Positions 1 to 14,224 of a stretch of DNA of 64,000 bases are shown piece after piece. The DNA is from Fratercula arctica (Eukaryota; Chordata; Aves; Charadriiformes; Alcidae), in contig CANTUZ010000008.1 of NCBI GenBank assembly GCA_947846985.1, forward strand, positions 43,480,817 through 43,544,816, read 5' to 3'. Made by a program: the position numbers and the translations under genes. Position 1 is the first letter of the stretch. Each line of letters begins with the position of its first letter. A model generated the notes under the pieces. The model saw nothing but the letters and a program-made list of their open reading frames with translations, did no database searches and had not been told where the DNA came from.

Positions 1-1844
1 AAAAAAACCCAAAGCAAGCAAAATTAAAAACATATCTAGAGTTTTTGACTCTCCAGAGATCAAGACAACATTTCATCTCTAGGTATTATGAGAAATCCTT
101 TCTAGCAGGTATTAATTGGCATCCCTTTTCCTAAAAGCTGTTCTAATCATTGCTCACCGACATTTTTCTGTACAATGCCAACTTCCAACCAGTGGAGAGG
201 GAAGTTTCTAATCCTGAAAAATACAAGCTACAGTGTATTTAAAGTGCAACAGTTAACAGAATTCATACAAGATGCGCTTGTATCTGAAGAAGTTCCAACC
301 TAATCAAACAAAATATCGACACACCAGTGCTCTTCCTGAGTACACCGCAGGCTCCCCTTGGCCCCATGCTGTCCTCAAGCCTCTGCTCAGGATGGCTGCT
401 GCCAAGCACTGTCCCCACCTACGTGCCTCTCCTTCTGAGCCTCAGTAGATTCACAGTAGAAAAAGAAGGGCAAGTAGTGCTTATACTTACAAGGCTACTC
501 AAAATTATTAGGAATTTCAACGTGACAGAGCCTTTGAAGCATGTTAGAGTTCCCCCTCCTGCTCAGAAACAGCCCCACACCAGGCCTAGGCAGAGTCCAG
601 GCGAGCAAATTGTCTTGGTACCTCCCTGTGGTGGAGTCCCCCCACGGAGCCAGCTCGCACACTAAGAGCCCGTGTCAGGAGGTGCTGAGTTGGTTCACAG
701 CACACAGGGAATCTCAGGGCCCAGTCACCAGCGTGAAGTCACTGCAGCAGCCCCAGAAGCATCAGAAGCAAAACCACACTACCAGAGAATGCTGCAATGC
801 TTCCGAAGCCCAGCCCTCAGCTCCAAACGCTACGAACGGGCTGTGCTGACACCCCAGCTCAGAGGGAGGTGAGCTTTATCACCCGGCCCTGTATCCCCCT
901 GTGCCACCTTGCTGGTTCTGTTATTCCCCCTCCTGCAACAGCCCAGCCTTGGGGGATGCCCTTACACGGGAGGCGACACCACAGTCTCTGTGTCCTGAGC
1001 CCCTTCCTCCTTTACCACAGCCTTCTCCTGCCACACACCCGCAGCACATTATCTCCACTGCTGGTTTTCACTCTTATTTTAGTCACTACAGAGACAAAGG
1101 ACACAGGAGAGACAGCAATGCTCACAAGGTATTATATCCTGGTTTTATCTCCTAACCACTGATACAGTGGTCCTGTGTAGAAAATGCCAGTTCTGACACA
1201 GAATTGTTTCCCTCTCTTTTCATTTCAGACTTGCACACTTCTTAAACTGTCTGCAGCACCCCAGCAGCACCAAGAGGCTATGGAGCCCTCCACGGATATA
1301 CTCTTTAGTTTAAGAGCAATAATTTAGGCCTGTCAGTTAAAGATGGGACCTGCAGAGATGATTTAAGCTTTGCACAGTAGATGTCTAGGAATTTACCACC
1401 AGTGGAATATTATCAATGGAGAAATGGTGAATGCAATAAAACTGCCCATTATTTTAAGTCTTAGAGGCTAATTTAATCCTTCATTTAGTGCTGCAAGGGT
1501 ATTCCAGGGCCATGGGAAAATTTGTGATGTGTGCAGGATGACTGTAAGCAGAGGCTGGCCGGGCACCAGCCCGCGGGCACGATGGCGTGCTGCGGCTGCT
1601 GGCTGCCCCAGTGAGCCTGGCGCTGGGCCCACTCCTGCCCTGATGTAGTTCGCCATCCAGAAGGAAAATGCTCCTTCCCAAATTGCTGGGCTGCTTGTGC
1701 CACGCTTCCCAAGAGAAGGAGTAGCACTGAAATTTAGTGCAACAACGAAAGACACCCTAAACCTCAGGCATACCAGCAGCACGTCTCACAGGGACAGGAG
1801 AGGCCAGCACACACAGTCTGTATCTGACCCCCACGGCAGTAGGT

Positions 1845-1868
1845 AGCTTTTACCAGCTTTTACCAGCT
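1845..1868. repeat. Short tandem repeat, 10-bp unit
   Basis: The decamer AGCTTTTACC occurs twice head to tail, followed by a partial third copy (AGCT). It is perfect over 24 bases. It probably arose by replication slippage; no function is suggested. Confidence 0.8.
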
Positions 1869-3588
1869 GAATAAAAAACTTTTGCGTGTGTATGTGTTCA
1901 TGCTACTCCTCAAAGGATGCAGAGCTTGGCCCTTCTCTAGCTTGCTGAGCAGAGGGGAGATCCTGGGAAGGAGACCACCATCCCAGTATGCCTTACATCG
2001 CACCCTCCATGATCTCCTACAGGCATCTCCTGAGCTCACTGAAACCCTCTTATCTAGGTTGTGTTGTAGGGCCAGAGCGAACACGACATTTCACCCCAAA
2101 AGAATAGCAGTATTTCCCCCTGCCCTGCCCAAGTGAAGTTGCAACAGCAGAAACTTGGGCACTTTGCCACCCTGCTCACCCTGTCCTCCTGTGCTTCTTT
2201 CTTACGCTTCATATGAAGTCTTTCAATTGAAATCCATCCCCACTTCCCGAAGTTCAGTATTCTCTCTTAGCATTTCAAACTCATGCTTGTGAGAACAGAA
2301 ACTACATTCACTTGTAAATCAAACAAATGAATACACGTGTATAAGACAATATTGGCAAAACAAGTATCTGCTCATCCACATGACAGAGGCAGCACAGGTT
2401 CCCTCCTAACACTTGTTTTCAGTCTTCTGAGACAGGGGTCTCTTGAATGCTTTCTCTTTCTTAAAGAGAAGAAAAAGTGCATTTTTTGATCTCATTTTCG
2501 ATTCTGGAGATGAGGCAGTGTTACTCTGCCAAACTGTTGCAATCTTTTCTGTGGTACGACTCACTGCAGCAGCAGGGCATCACAAACCAGAGCAGCAACA
2601 CTGTCACCTCTCTCATGTGCTCTCCCTTTGCATCAACACTGTCTTACGCCCTTTCCACCCAGAGCTGTAAACAGGTTCTTGCAGAGCCAAAAGCAAGACA
2701 GCTGCTTTGACAATGGGTACAGTGTCTCCCATCAGACACAGGAGGCTTTTAAAATAAAAAACATGGAGATTGCAAAAGCGGGAACTAACCCCAGGAAAAT
2801 AAAGTGTTCCAGGAACTAGGGGAGTTTTCTTCTTTCTCTTTTCTTAAGCCTCCCTGCTCTGTTGAAGCAGCCTCCTCCTCGTGAAACTATGTCAACAAGT
2901 AAAAAGGTCATACCTGTTCACGCAGATGATAGGATGCTGCCTCTGGTTGTTAAACAAGGGAAACTCTCTGTTCCTATAAAGAAATAGAAACACACATTCT
3001 ATTTAGCCTCTATTCAGTGAATTTAGCATAAACTCAATAAGGACTACAAGATGCTGCATATTTGTACATGTATGTCTGAGCCTTTCTCTCTCCCAAGGCT
3101 CACCTGAGACACGTTAACTCAGATCTCCCATCATGCCCAGCCTGCTTTGGGACCACCAAGGGGCTGCTTCATCCCTAGACCTGCACTAAGAAAAGCTGGC
3201 AATGGCTCCAAAAAGCCATCCATGCACAGCATGCTCCCCGACTCACCCCCTCCACCGGGAGATCAGGCAGGGCTGCCATACGTGCGGTTTGCTGCTGCAG
3301 GAGGATCTCAAGCAGGAATGAGGAAAGTGGTTGCAAAGATGCCCAGAAAGCAATGGAAGAGGAGCAAGAGTCCCCCACTGACTTCCAAGTGTGACACTTA
3401 GAGCAGCTGAAGATACCAATGGAGGGAACTACTCCAATTTCTTCTTAAAACTGTTTTTCTTGCCTCACTTGCATAGCAGTATGACACCCTCCCACAGTAA
3501 CGTATTGCAATGATACTCCTTTTAGTGTCCTCATTTCTTCTAAAGGCCCAAAGGTAACAGAATCATCATCAGTAAAATTATACTGCTG

Positions 3589-3619
3589 ATATACATATAT
3601 ATATAGAGAGAGAGAGAGA
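3589..3619. repeat. Compound (TA)n(GA)n microsatellite
   Basis: An alternating TA tract runs directly into a GA tract of about eight units. The junction is clean, which is typical of a microsatellite that expanded in two phases. It is likely to vary in length between individuals. Confidence 0.9.
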
Positions 3620-6600
3620 ATCAACTATTTTGCTGTCCAAGAATGTAACTGTTGACTCTCTGATCTACAAGCCCTTAAAGCATAAATCATCCCTTTGCAT
3701 CAAACAATGATGGTATTTATCTGGTAATTTAATCAGCTGAGCCTTAGAATTGAGCACTTTGCACGTATCTGAATAAACATTTTGAACATGTTCCTGATAC
3801 AGGTATTAAAAAAATAGAAACAAGCTGGCATGGAAGACACTCGCAAAAAACACATTGAAAGGAACATTGTTCATCACAACCGTAGGACGTAGAAGGTAAT
3901 GACCCGCTCCAGCGGTGACAGCGGCCACAACCCCAGGTCCTCACGTAGTAATGGCGCTGCATACCAGCTGCTGACTTGAAAGCAGGAGTCCATAGCATTG
4001 ACGTACCAATGTACGCCTGCTGTACGCATCGTCTGGAAACAATTCAGAGAGAAATTCTCCTCCTACTTGTAGTGAGGAAGGTCAACCCTTGAAAAACACT
4101 AAGAGATCCTTGTTAGAAAACCTAAATCATGAAAGCCCAAACCTCCACCCTGGAAATATTTGAAGCAGGGCTGCATATGTAATGGCCGGTGTAATGCAAA
4201 CAGAAAAGAAAAGCTTGTATCGAGAGCGGCTGTATCACCTTCTCCAAGTTTTCTCCAGTTTATCTGGGATAAATAGCAGAGGCTACCACAGATGTTTTTG
4301 TGACCTTTTTGTGACCCTCTTTGCTCAGTGAGAGATGCCCGGACACCAAAGGTAGGCAGTCGGTTCAAACAGCCTCCCTTGCATGTTCTGCTACGCACCC
4401 TCGCTCCTTATTGTAAGTCTCTGGTCAGAACCCAGCCAGGAAACCATTACAGACGCTGAAGTGGCTGACAGCAGGGAACAGGGGTCTCCTTGCCACACGT
4501 GTCTCAGTATCCCCTAAGTATTACGCGGACAGCTGGTACTATCACCTATACTTCAGGCTGCACAGTTTCTCACCTCTCAGGCACTTGTAACTTTGCTGAT
4601 TTTAATTGTTCAGAAATTAATTCCCCATATATGACATGTGACTCAAGCTAATGCTTCTCTTTGGGAGTTGTTTGTTTTAAAGCTTCAGCAAGAATGGGCC
4701 AGGCATTTCCAGGAACTAGAACAGTGAGAAATACATCACTAAAACCAAGCCAAAAAGAAAGACAGCATTAAGGTAACGATAAAAAACAGGATGCAAGGGT
4801 GCAATTGGAGAGAATCATAATGCATACACATAGAGGGCACTAACCTTAAGACGGAGAACAGTTCAGGCATTTCCTATTTCCAAGCCTGGACTCTCATTCT
4901 TTGACACTGAGTCTCCTTGCCTGGCAATGTCACCAGCAGAAAGCTGTGCTAAATAGAGCTTTTCACCAGTTTTCCCAGTTAACATCCAGCAAGAATGAAA
5001 AGATTTTGCTGCCTTGAAGGGTGAACGTTTCAGATGGTTCTGACAGCAAATACATGGCCGTGACCGCTCCACCCCACTGCAGAGGCTGTCAGCAAAGCGT
5101 ACCATTCACTCACATGCAATAATTAGTTACACTAAATGAGCTATGTGGAAATGAAGCTCCAGCCAGCATCAATTCTACCTACCCGCAGGATGAAGAGGAA
5201 TGTTAAAATAAGCTAATTAAATTTGCTCTGGCTCAGCAGAAAGATCGATGCTCTCGACAGCTGAGTGTTCAGCACTCAGCGTCCCAACAGCCCTCTGATG
5301 TGTCACCGACAAAATACTGCCACGTAGTCAGAACCAGAGGAGTTGGATGCACACCTTCTGGGAAAGATAAATGCAGAAGACAGAGGCATTCAACAGGGAT
5401 ATTAACAGAAGGAGGGACACACCTACAATGAATCCCAGATGACCAGATGAAATTTTTAATGAATTAAAATAACCTAACATACCGGCTTAGTACTTTCACA
5501 TTGTCTACTATACCAGTATTGAGCATGCACTCTAATAGTCAGAACTGAAACCTCAGTCACCTCTCTGCTAAAGGTCTACCACAATAAACGTGATTCTAGC
5601 TGGCAGCAGAATATCAAAAAGACCAGACAATCAAAATGCAAGATGCCAGAAGTGGGAAGCAGTTTTGCTACCCCAGGAATTTGCTGGGGACAGGCTGTGA
5701 TCAGCATTTCCACCTCTCACTGACCAGGAAGAAACTGAAATATTTCAAAGATTCTTCCCCTAGAAAATAGGTGAGAACACTTACCCACACAGAGGAGCCA
5801 ACAGCTCCACATCAGGGGCAGCTATCTAGAAAGCAAGAAGTTAATGTTTAAGTGCTTGGTTAGTACCTGGCACCGCATCTATGAATGGGGTTTTCCACTT
5901 CCTATGAGCATCTAATAATCACAGCAGGGAATATGTGAGGAAAGGTTTCCTTTTGTTTGGTTTTCTCCCTAGCTCTCTTGCTACGGAGAGAAATCCCCGA
6001 AGAACATGTGCCAGTAAGGAATTCATTGACATTAGCTCAGTCTTTAGAAAAGCTTTGTGCTTTGATGAAGGGACATGCTGGCTTGTTGGTGCTTTGGCGC
6101 CGGGACCGCAGGGGACAGCACCTTGGCTGCTCTGAGCATCACCCTTTCCAAGGGACTGGGCACAAAACAGACAAGCTGTTTCACTCCTAATGGGAACCTG
6201 CCATTCAGAGACCCTTCAATCTTGGATATGAAAATCTTTATCAGATCAAGCAAGTTTATCACAATGAATAAACCTTTCTGAAGTCCTGTTCACAAATACA
6301 GACTGGTACGTGCATTTAGCATACATTTACTTTCAGTCAAGCACATCACACAGTTTTTCTGTTGATGTAGACTAGCACAGGTCTAGGCAGCTCTAGGCTA
6401 GATGCACTGCGGCCTAGTGTAAAATGGGTAAGGACACCTGTTTATTCTGCCTCTGCCATTCGGCTGTGGGTAAAGCATGTCACTGAATGCCTCCTACTGC
6501 CCCTGTTGTATGTATTAGGGATTGCATTTCCTCCTTTTTGTTAAACACTTTCACATTCACCTATAAAAACTGATAGAAAAAACGCAGCGTGCACCCAGCA

Positions 6601-7192
6601 ACACAGCAGAGGACTAAGGCTCTCTTTTAGGCACAATGTATTTGTAACTATTCTTCACTAATGTGCACCTACTCCTGCTTCTCCTCTTATTAAACTTTCA
6701 AAAACAACTGGCTTGATAGATTTATACATTTTATTCAATTAAAAAAAAAAATAAAATCTGTCTTTTACAGGACCCGTTTCTCTTTCTTTCATTTTGGGGG
6801 ATTTTTTCAAAGATTCCTGTATGACCTACCCAACAACGCACCAGTTCCGTACAGTTATCTGCGATGAAAATCACACGGCCTAAGTGCGTACTTCTCCTGA
6901 GCTCTCCACTCCCTGCCCGCAGAAGGGAGCTGTGCTGTCATCCCGAGGGCTCAGCCGTCCCCCCGAGGCTCTGGCTCTGCCTTGCACAGATCTCTGAGCT
7001 CCACCGAGCTGCCTGCAGAATTGCACATTTAAGACGATAAACTCTTCAGCCTGGGAGCTTGTCTTTTGCTACATATTCCCGCAGAGCAGCATGCAATGAT
7101 AAAAACCTAAATTGCCACAAATTACTTTTAAACATTTAGTGTTTTGCCCAACAATGCATTATACACATTAGTCTGCAAACACTAAGGCTGCA

Positions 7193-7209
7193 AATGGATC
7201 CGATCCATT
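7193..7209. repeat. Perfect 8+1+8 palindrome
   Basis: AATGGATC, a central C, then GATCCATT. The arms are exact reverse complements. It lies in a stretch with evenly mixed composition and no repeat. It could be a dimeric protein-binding site or chance; nothing else in the sequence supports a regulatory role. Confidence 0.5.
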
Positions 7210-7749
7210 AGCACCAAAGCTTTCCACACAGCTTTTTCCTTTTAGAGGACATTCTCCTACTGCCCGCCCCCCTCACGCTTTCCCCTAGGCAGCAGAGGCT
7301 TAAAATAAGATAACAAACATTTTTCAAAGGGATGCAAAGAAAAATAATCTGATATCTGGAGGGCAGAATTCACTATACATTTATTATTCGGTTTCAAAAG
7401 TGCTAGGAAATGAAGGTCAAATGTATCGGAATTTCAGCTGGTGTTAATGTAGACAGTGAACGTCTGTACGGCACTGCAGCTAAAGGAGGCAACGCAGAGG
7501 CTGGGTGATGCTGGTGTAAGTCGCTGACAATCAGCAGAATTCAGCAGCTTACCCTAGCTGCAGACGTGGCCCAGAAACTCAGAAAGGACCACAGTTGGAC
7601 GGTGCCTCAACTTGAGAATCAAGAGTCTGGTGCCCCTGACTGAGAAAAACCCATACCAAAACTCTCACCACCAGCTTGAATGGGCTTTAAGCAGCACGTA
7701 ACTCAGTGCTCCTCTCACTCCTAGAACATCGGTGTCTCGGTCTTTTCTC

Positions 7750-8056
7750 CCAGGTCGGTCAGTTGGTCTCTTCCCCCAAGTAACAGGCGATGGGACAAGA
7801 GGAAACGGCCTCAAGTTGCGCCAGTGATGGTTTAGACTGGATATTAGGAAAAATGTTTACACTGAAAGGGTGATTAAGCACTGAGACAGGCTGCCCAGGG
7901 AAGTGGTAGAGGCACCGTCCCTGGAGGTGTTTAAAAGCCAGGCAGACATAGTGCTTAGAGATATGGGTTAGTGATGGTTTTTGTCAGAGTTGCGTTGATG
8001 GTTGGACTCAATGATCTGAAAGGTCCCTTCCAACCTGGGCATTTCTATGATTCTAT
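7750..8056 (+). mobile_element. CR1 LINE, 5'-truncated 3' end
   Basis: This is a non-LTR retrotransposon fragment of the chicken-repeat-1 (CR1) family. Recognisable family blocks occur in order. First comes a segment encoding the end of ORF2, with 'acaagaggaaacggcctcaa' near 7796. Next is 'ggatattaggaaaaatgttt' near 7839, then 'caggctgcccagggaagtgg' near 7887. It ends with the 3' UTR 'aaaggtcccttccaacctgg' and a terminal TTCTATGATTCTAT repeat. About 300 bp remain of a roughly 4.5-kb element, the usual 5' truncation of CR1 from incomplete target-primed reverse transcription. It cannot move by itself. I see no target-site duplication, as is normal for CR1. The 5' edge is uncertain by about 20 bp. 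The match to the family is good, so the copy is moderately young compared with the 46-kb fragment. Confidence 0.95.
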
Positions 8057-11000
8057 AACATGCCCACCTCTGAAAGCTGGCTTAGCAGCACTGATAGAAA
8101 GTGCTCCTTTTTGACCCAGTTGATCTGGAAAAAGTTTTGGTGCCGCAAAAACAAGGAATGCTGATCTTGCCATCACAAATTTATTTATTCTAAAAGCTAT
8201 TAAATTGCTTCTGTGTTACGAATAACTGGATTACTCTCAACACTTTTTAATTCCCAGGACTTAAGTAGCACTGCTTGTCCAGTGACTATAGAAATCTCCT
8301 TTTCACTCTAATATCCACACCAAATTTTTCAGTGAGTTAAAAGAAATTCTAAAAACGCTACAACTTGAGAAATGTCTATTCATAGGGAAAAGCATCTTGG
8401 GGATGCTACTGTGAGTCTGAGCAGCTCACAGCCACGAAGGTAGAGGAGACAGAGTCAGGCTTGGGTATGACTGTGAGGAGGAGGATGAGGAGCTCTCTCA
8501 GCATCCAAGAATCTTGGGTAACTGGAGCCTAAGATACGCTGCAGGCAGGAGACACTGTTCAATCATTTATGGAAATCAAGGTTAGCAGTGTCGGCGTAGT
8601 TGGCTTGGGAGGAAACGGTTTCCTCATCCTCTTGGCACAGAAGTAACTTGGCTACGTTAGTGGCTGCCAGTAAGGAATAAAGAAAGGAAACAGAGAAGGG
8701 CAAGGAAAGCAAAGGATAAAATGAGTACATCAATATTTTCACAGCTTGCATACAGCAGCCCAGCTAGGGCCCCAAGGGGGTTTATGTTTCAGGAATCTGG
8801 GAGACAGAGACAATTGCTACATTTGATGAAAATATACGGTGTCTGGCTTTTACAAATGGTGTCTCTAATAGTGTATCTGATTTTATAACTAGCAGGGAAA
8901 GAAATTGTTCTGATGACAATTACTGCTGAGGCATTTGAGGCATTTTGCTGCATTTACTGGCATAGACCTGTCATTAACACTCCATTGCTCTTAACTACAA
9001 CTTACTTCCTTTGTAGTTGCTCAGTGAAGACAGGTCTGGGGGCTGTTTTCCTGGTCTCATCAAGATGAATTCTAATGCATACTGCTAGAAAGATGTGCCA
9101 CCTGCTATTTTATATCTATAATTTATTGTATAATGAGTTCCTATAAATTCTTATGATAGCTTAAGAGACTTGTAAAATGAATCGCTGGCCTATTTTTTCC
9201 TTGGTTCATCAGCAAAGCAGAAAGAGTTCAGGTCACTTTGAGTTTCTCCAGACACCCCCTTCGGCCGCAGTTCTGGCTGGCCTCCTCCACGGAAGGATCT
9301 GGCCTCCAGGAGAAGGGCCGTTAGAAGACTCTCGCTGCTAACCGAGAGATGCTGGCACAGCAATGTACCACAGTTTGTGCCTTTTGCTTTAAGAAGCCTC
9401 AGCTATTTCAGATACCCATTAAACTGTTCTATGGACACAAGCTAAGGCTTCACATACTGGAGAGCAAAAGCTCACTGGAGACCCCTTTCTAGACAAGCAC
9501 TGGCTGCTTACAGTCATCTAGTGAAAACAAACCCAACAACCCTGCAAGTTGTTAAGATCTGGGACTGAGAAGTCTTTCCCCTACTCGGGGCACGCTGCCC
9601 TCACCTCAATATCTCACACCAGAAGACACGTTTCCACACCATGGTCTAGCCCCACACACACAAAGTTACCATCAGAAGCTGGAGACTTTTCCATTTGGGA
9701 CGTTACTTTACATTTCCACTACCACTCGGGGCCAAGACCTTGTCAAACACTACTAAGTTTGTAAGAAGCAATGGGGATTTCTTACTTTTTTTTAATTATG
9801 TTGTAAATGATCAGCAAATAAAACCCCACAACAAACCTACTTCAGAATAAGGGTACTATAGTACATGCATCCTATTAAACACTGCATTTAATCTGGTTCT
9901 GGACTAATAGCACTTTCTAAAACAAACCATAGCCTTCAGCAAGCTCACGGATGCAAAACCAGAAGTGTGTGTTGAAATGAGACTGCTCCCAAGCAGAGCT
10001 CTTGCAGCGAATAAAGACAGGATGTGCCAAGACTGCAGAGGGCTTTCCATCTCAGTCATGAGTGATGGACACCATCAACAGAGAAAATCAGCCACTGCCT
10101 TTCATCTCCTTACAAAAGCCTTGGCAGCCAAGCTGTTGCAAACCGACGGTACAGGAGTCAGAGGAGGGAAGAGGAGGTCCTGAGGAGCCGGGACAAAGCA
10201 TCGCAGTGAGACTGATGGCTGGGCAGAGCCTCTTCCAGCCTTGCCACACATGGATTTAGGGAAGCTGCAGATGCGCTGCCCGGAGCAGGCAGGACCCTGA
10301 GTGTCCGGACGAGCCTGGCGTGAGCACACACCACGGACCAGCCACAGGTGTGTGCTGCCTACGCTGCTGCTGCGGGACGCGCCTCAGCCCAGCAGCACCG
10401 AGGGCATCTCCTCGGCTGTGGTGTTGAGTCCTGTCCTACCGCAGCAGTAGAAGCTTCACCCCGGGAGAAAGCAGCAGTACATTACTCCGTGCTAAACTCT
10501 TTGCTGCTCTGGCTTCCAGGCTCTCTTGCCCAAAGTTAAAGGTGGGTGTCCTTTCCCTACAGCATCCAGGACTAACACAGATATAGCCTATGGATGAGAC
10601 AGAGGTGAACAGACGAGGCAGCTGCAGCGACTGACTTCCAAAGGACAGCACAGGAGTCTCCCACCGTTACTCAGGGTCCAAAGGAGGCAGGAAGGGGGCT
10701 TTCTGCAGCTGGGAAACGAAGGACATGAGAGAGGGGGTTAGAAAGCAAGAGCTGCTGCACTGGCTTGGCTCCATCCTCTGGCTCGAGGATCCTTTTCTAA
10801 CACACCGGTTCTGTTCATCCTGCAGGTTTTCCTGTGATATACTAGGCAGAGGGTTTCCTCAGTACATCCTATACCCAAGAGGCAACAGTATTTCAGAGGT
10901 GTGATGGAAATGAAAAGACACAATAAAAATGCCACCTTTTTTTGGCTTGGCTTGGGTTTACTTTTCTTGTTGGTGTGATATTACACAATTTAAGGGTGTC

Positions 11001-12119
11001 AATTAAACTTCAGAAGACGATTATGATGAAAAAGTAGCAAAATCCCATTTTACACGTTTGTAGACTTTCTGTGGGTCACAGAGTTACTGCCCGAGACAGG
11101 GAAAACCCAAGGTTTCTCGGATCCTGCCTCTAATAGTAAGGTGAAATGTATATTGCCAGCATTGCCCCTGATTTAACATGGTGTGTAACTCCCTACTCCT
11201 GCAGTAACCAAGTGCAGCCTTTTCCCAGCGTGCCTGTTAACACAAACTACATTATGCCAGTTCAGGATTCAGGGCTGCTCTGGGGCTGTACGGGGAAGCC
11301 GCTTTACCTATAGCTAGTCCACAGGTTCCTGTAATCAGCCAGCTGTATGTTAGCTCTAACTTCAGTGCTCAGAAGTTAACTTTATGGAGTGGAGAGCAGG
11401 CTGTGCAATTTGTTCTGTACCCATGGTAACTGAGTTTAAGCTGCAGTTTTGCACTGATGGATATATTTGAGATAATAAGGACTAAAGCACCAGATTAAAT
11501 AAGGAAGGGACACAGAAGACATTGGCTTGAACACATTCTCAAAGGCACGGCTCCAACATTGTGGCATGTGTGCCACCAGTGATGCCCAAGATAAATACAA
11601 ACAGTATAAAAACATTGCCTGAAGACCTCCACCTGGGAGCAAATGTGGCAGGGAATGCAGTACAGGTTAGCTGGCATTCCCAGCCTTTTTTTACAGAAAT
11701 TTTAGTACCATACTTTGGATTTCTGCTTCTTCCTTCTCTCCAGTTTAGAGCCCCCCAGCCAAGCAGTGGCATGGCAGTACTGATGACATCCCATGGCACA
11801 TTACAGAAGTTTTTCTGGCACCATTTTGGAATGAACCACATCGCTGTGCTCATGATTGTACTGACAGACCCATTTCACATGCATCCCAGTAATACACGCA
11901 CCTCCCATGTGCCATACAACTGCAGAGCAAAAGCTCCCAGAGGCTTTAAATCTTTTATCTCCTAAATCACCTCTAAACTGCTTATCTCCACTAGCAATCT
12001 GGAATGCACAAGTCACCTGTCACAGGGTGAAGGGGAATTAAGCAAAGCGAAGTCTTTCTGTAGTTGAGAACCGGAAGCTTTTTACTTGCTTTGACAGGGG
12101 TTTTCTGGACATCCCCTGC

Positions 12120-12283
12120 CGTGATTTCCTCCAGGCTGCCTGAAGCTCTGCACCTCCAGAGTCCCGAGAAACACCCGCCGACACCCCTGCACACCCCAGC
12201 CAGGCACCGCCGGGACAGCGTGGGCAGACTCTTATCAGCCTCATTAGGCCCCGCCACACCAGCTCGGGAGCCGCTAAGCAGCG
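12120..12283. other. Short CpG-rich patch
   Basis: I count 11 CpG dinucleotides in about 164 bases, in sequence that is roughly 60-65% G+C. CpG is normally depleted in vertebrate DNA, so this is close to CpG-island density, but the patch is shorter than usual island thresholds. It could mark an unannotated promoter, a GC-rich regulatory element or simply a GC-rich pocket. No TATA box or exon is clearly attached. Confidence 0.4.
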
Positions 12284-13324
12284 CTGCCCAGCAAACAACT
12301 TCCTCATTTGGCTTCAGAGGGTTTGGGGAAGCCCCTCAGGTGCCAAACGCTTTCACAAAAAGACATCCACAGACTGCACCTCAACCTTGGCAAGTGCCAG
12401 CCCCCCTTCTGTGCCGGGGCAGAGCTCACCGGAGGAACCAGAGACCGTGATTGAGTCCTGCCGGGGTCTGCAGGGAGAGGTGACTTAAGACGGGGATGAC
12501 AACAACCCCTGAGGACAGAATCAGCACCATCTCCCTGCTCTGGACAGACACAGTCTAACCAAGGCAGCTGTCACGGTCAGGTCACAGTCGTTGCAGGCCA
12601 ACTGCTCGACTGCGCTGCAGGAGGTGCCCTCCCTGGTAGCCAGAGGAAGGAGACAAAGACTTGCATATATGCATACCTTCCTATAATTCAGTAAGTAGCA
12701 ATCAAGTTTTTCCGCAAGAAGTAACAATCTTTGAAAAAAATTCACGTCATTCTCACTTAAACACCACCTGTCCCCAGATCTGAAACACAGCACCACTTTA
12801 TATTCTGCTTGACCAATGTGAACGCTCATGAAAGTCTCTCCCAGGCCAGGGACTGCTAAAGTAACCACATCTGCCACAAAATTCCTCTTAGCATGCATCT
12901 GGTTCCTGCTTTGTGGAAAAACTAGTAACCTGCTGATGACTGAAGTAAATGAGCAATGCTCCATGCCAGAGAGAACAGGATACCAGGACAAGCCAGGGAG
13001 GGATGTTTCCACTGTGAAACAGGACTCGACAGCAGTCACGTATTCAGCCCCAGAACACAGGGTGGTTGGCGCCAGCACATCCACATCCAGCCTTGCCTCC
13101 TCCTCTTGTTTTCCCCTCGTTCCACTGTCCACCTGTCTGTTCCCTCCTCCTTGCTAAACTCTTAAGAGCAGCAAACTCACCTGACATTTGCCTAACATGA
13201 GACATTTGGTAAAAAATGCCAACTTCATTAGATCGGTGGTGCTTATGGGACACGGGTCCCGCAAATGCCACAGTCACATGGTCCCCAGAAGTGCACCAGT
13301 AAGAAAATTGTCCAGAGAGACTGA

Positions 13325-13376
13325 AGTCCCTAAAGTTCTCCAGTCCCTAAGAGCCTCAGTCCCTGAACTCCCTAAA
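13325..13376. repeat. Degenerate minisatellite, ~17-bp unit x3
   Basis: Three successive units each begin AGTCCCT(A/G)A and diverge after that, with unit starts at 13325, 13342 and 13358. The pattern fits an old local tandem duplication. Confidence 0.65.
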
Positions 13377-14224
13377 AACAAAAGCTCTTACTTTTGTATC
13401 TAATAAAGAAATTAAGAAAATATTGGCAAAAAGTCGTCTCCTGCTCTCGGGGTTACATGAAAGCCCTTGACCGTTTGCAGTAGAGTACAGCTGGGTTCAG
13501 CTGATAAGAATTTGGGCATGGCCGTCTCACTGTATGCAGGTAAGAAATCTGTAAATGTAGTGCTGGTACTGGGCAGAGGGCTGTCATAAAACAGAATTCT
13601 GAGCAGGGCTGGAGGCTCCAGATCAGACTGTGGATGCTTCTTGACAGGCTATCAAAACTAGCTTCACATCTCTCCAAAATGGACATGTGAACAATTTCTA
13701 GTCACAGAGTTTAGACCATTATACTCAGAAAGTCTGTCACCCTCCATCATACAATTAGTAAAAAGTCTGGAGCTCAACTCGCAGCAGAAGTCTCTGACTC
13801 CTCCATCCCCCCGGGACCCACGAACACGCCCTCCCTGCTCGCTTTCCCTCCAGAGGCTCTGGGGGATGCAGTCCCACACAGCCTCCTGCCGGCCACCCAA
13901 GTCCCGGCCAGGCTGGATGCTAACCAGCATCCACGTTACCATCTCCGTACCGAGCGGGCACAAAGGGCCAGGCCCACAGCTGGGAGCAGCCGTCGCACTT
14001 CCCAGCTGTGCCTGGTGTTCGTGGGCACTGGGAGGTGCATCCTTCATTAATCACTCTGCCTGCCTGCTCTCAAGAGGAATCCTGCTGCATTTTCAGGGCT
14101 CTTTCTGCTCAGAACATGGGCAGCAGGGATGGAACGAAACACTGTGCCCATCAATAAAGCTAATGACACAAGTCTTGCTGCTACCCACTTGACCAATAAC
14201 ATTTTTTTCTCTCTCTCTTTTTAG

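Larger units (their letters stand above)
1..7749. other. Non-coding stretch, no recognisable gene
   Basis: No open frame here resembles a known protein; the longest are about 100-120 codons and overlap on both strands. The sequence is mixed-composition unique DNA. The only structures I can support are a decamer tandem repeat (1845-1868), a TA/GA compound microsatellite (3589-3619), an A-rich run near 6741-6753 and a perfect 17-bp palindrome (7193-7209), some listed separately. Intron and intergenic DNA cannot be told apart from sequence alone. Confidence 0.6.

Noticed and set aside
12521..13132. 203-codon open frame on the - strand
   Set aside because: It begins with GTG; the first ATG, at 12964, leaves 147 codons. 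No family is recognised and there is no splice or promoter evidence. One frame of this length is not surprising in 64 kb.
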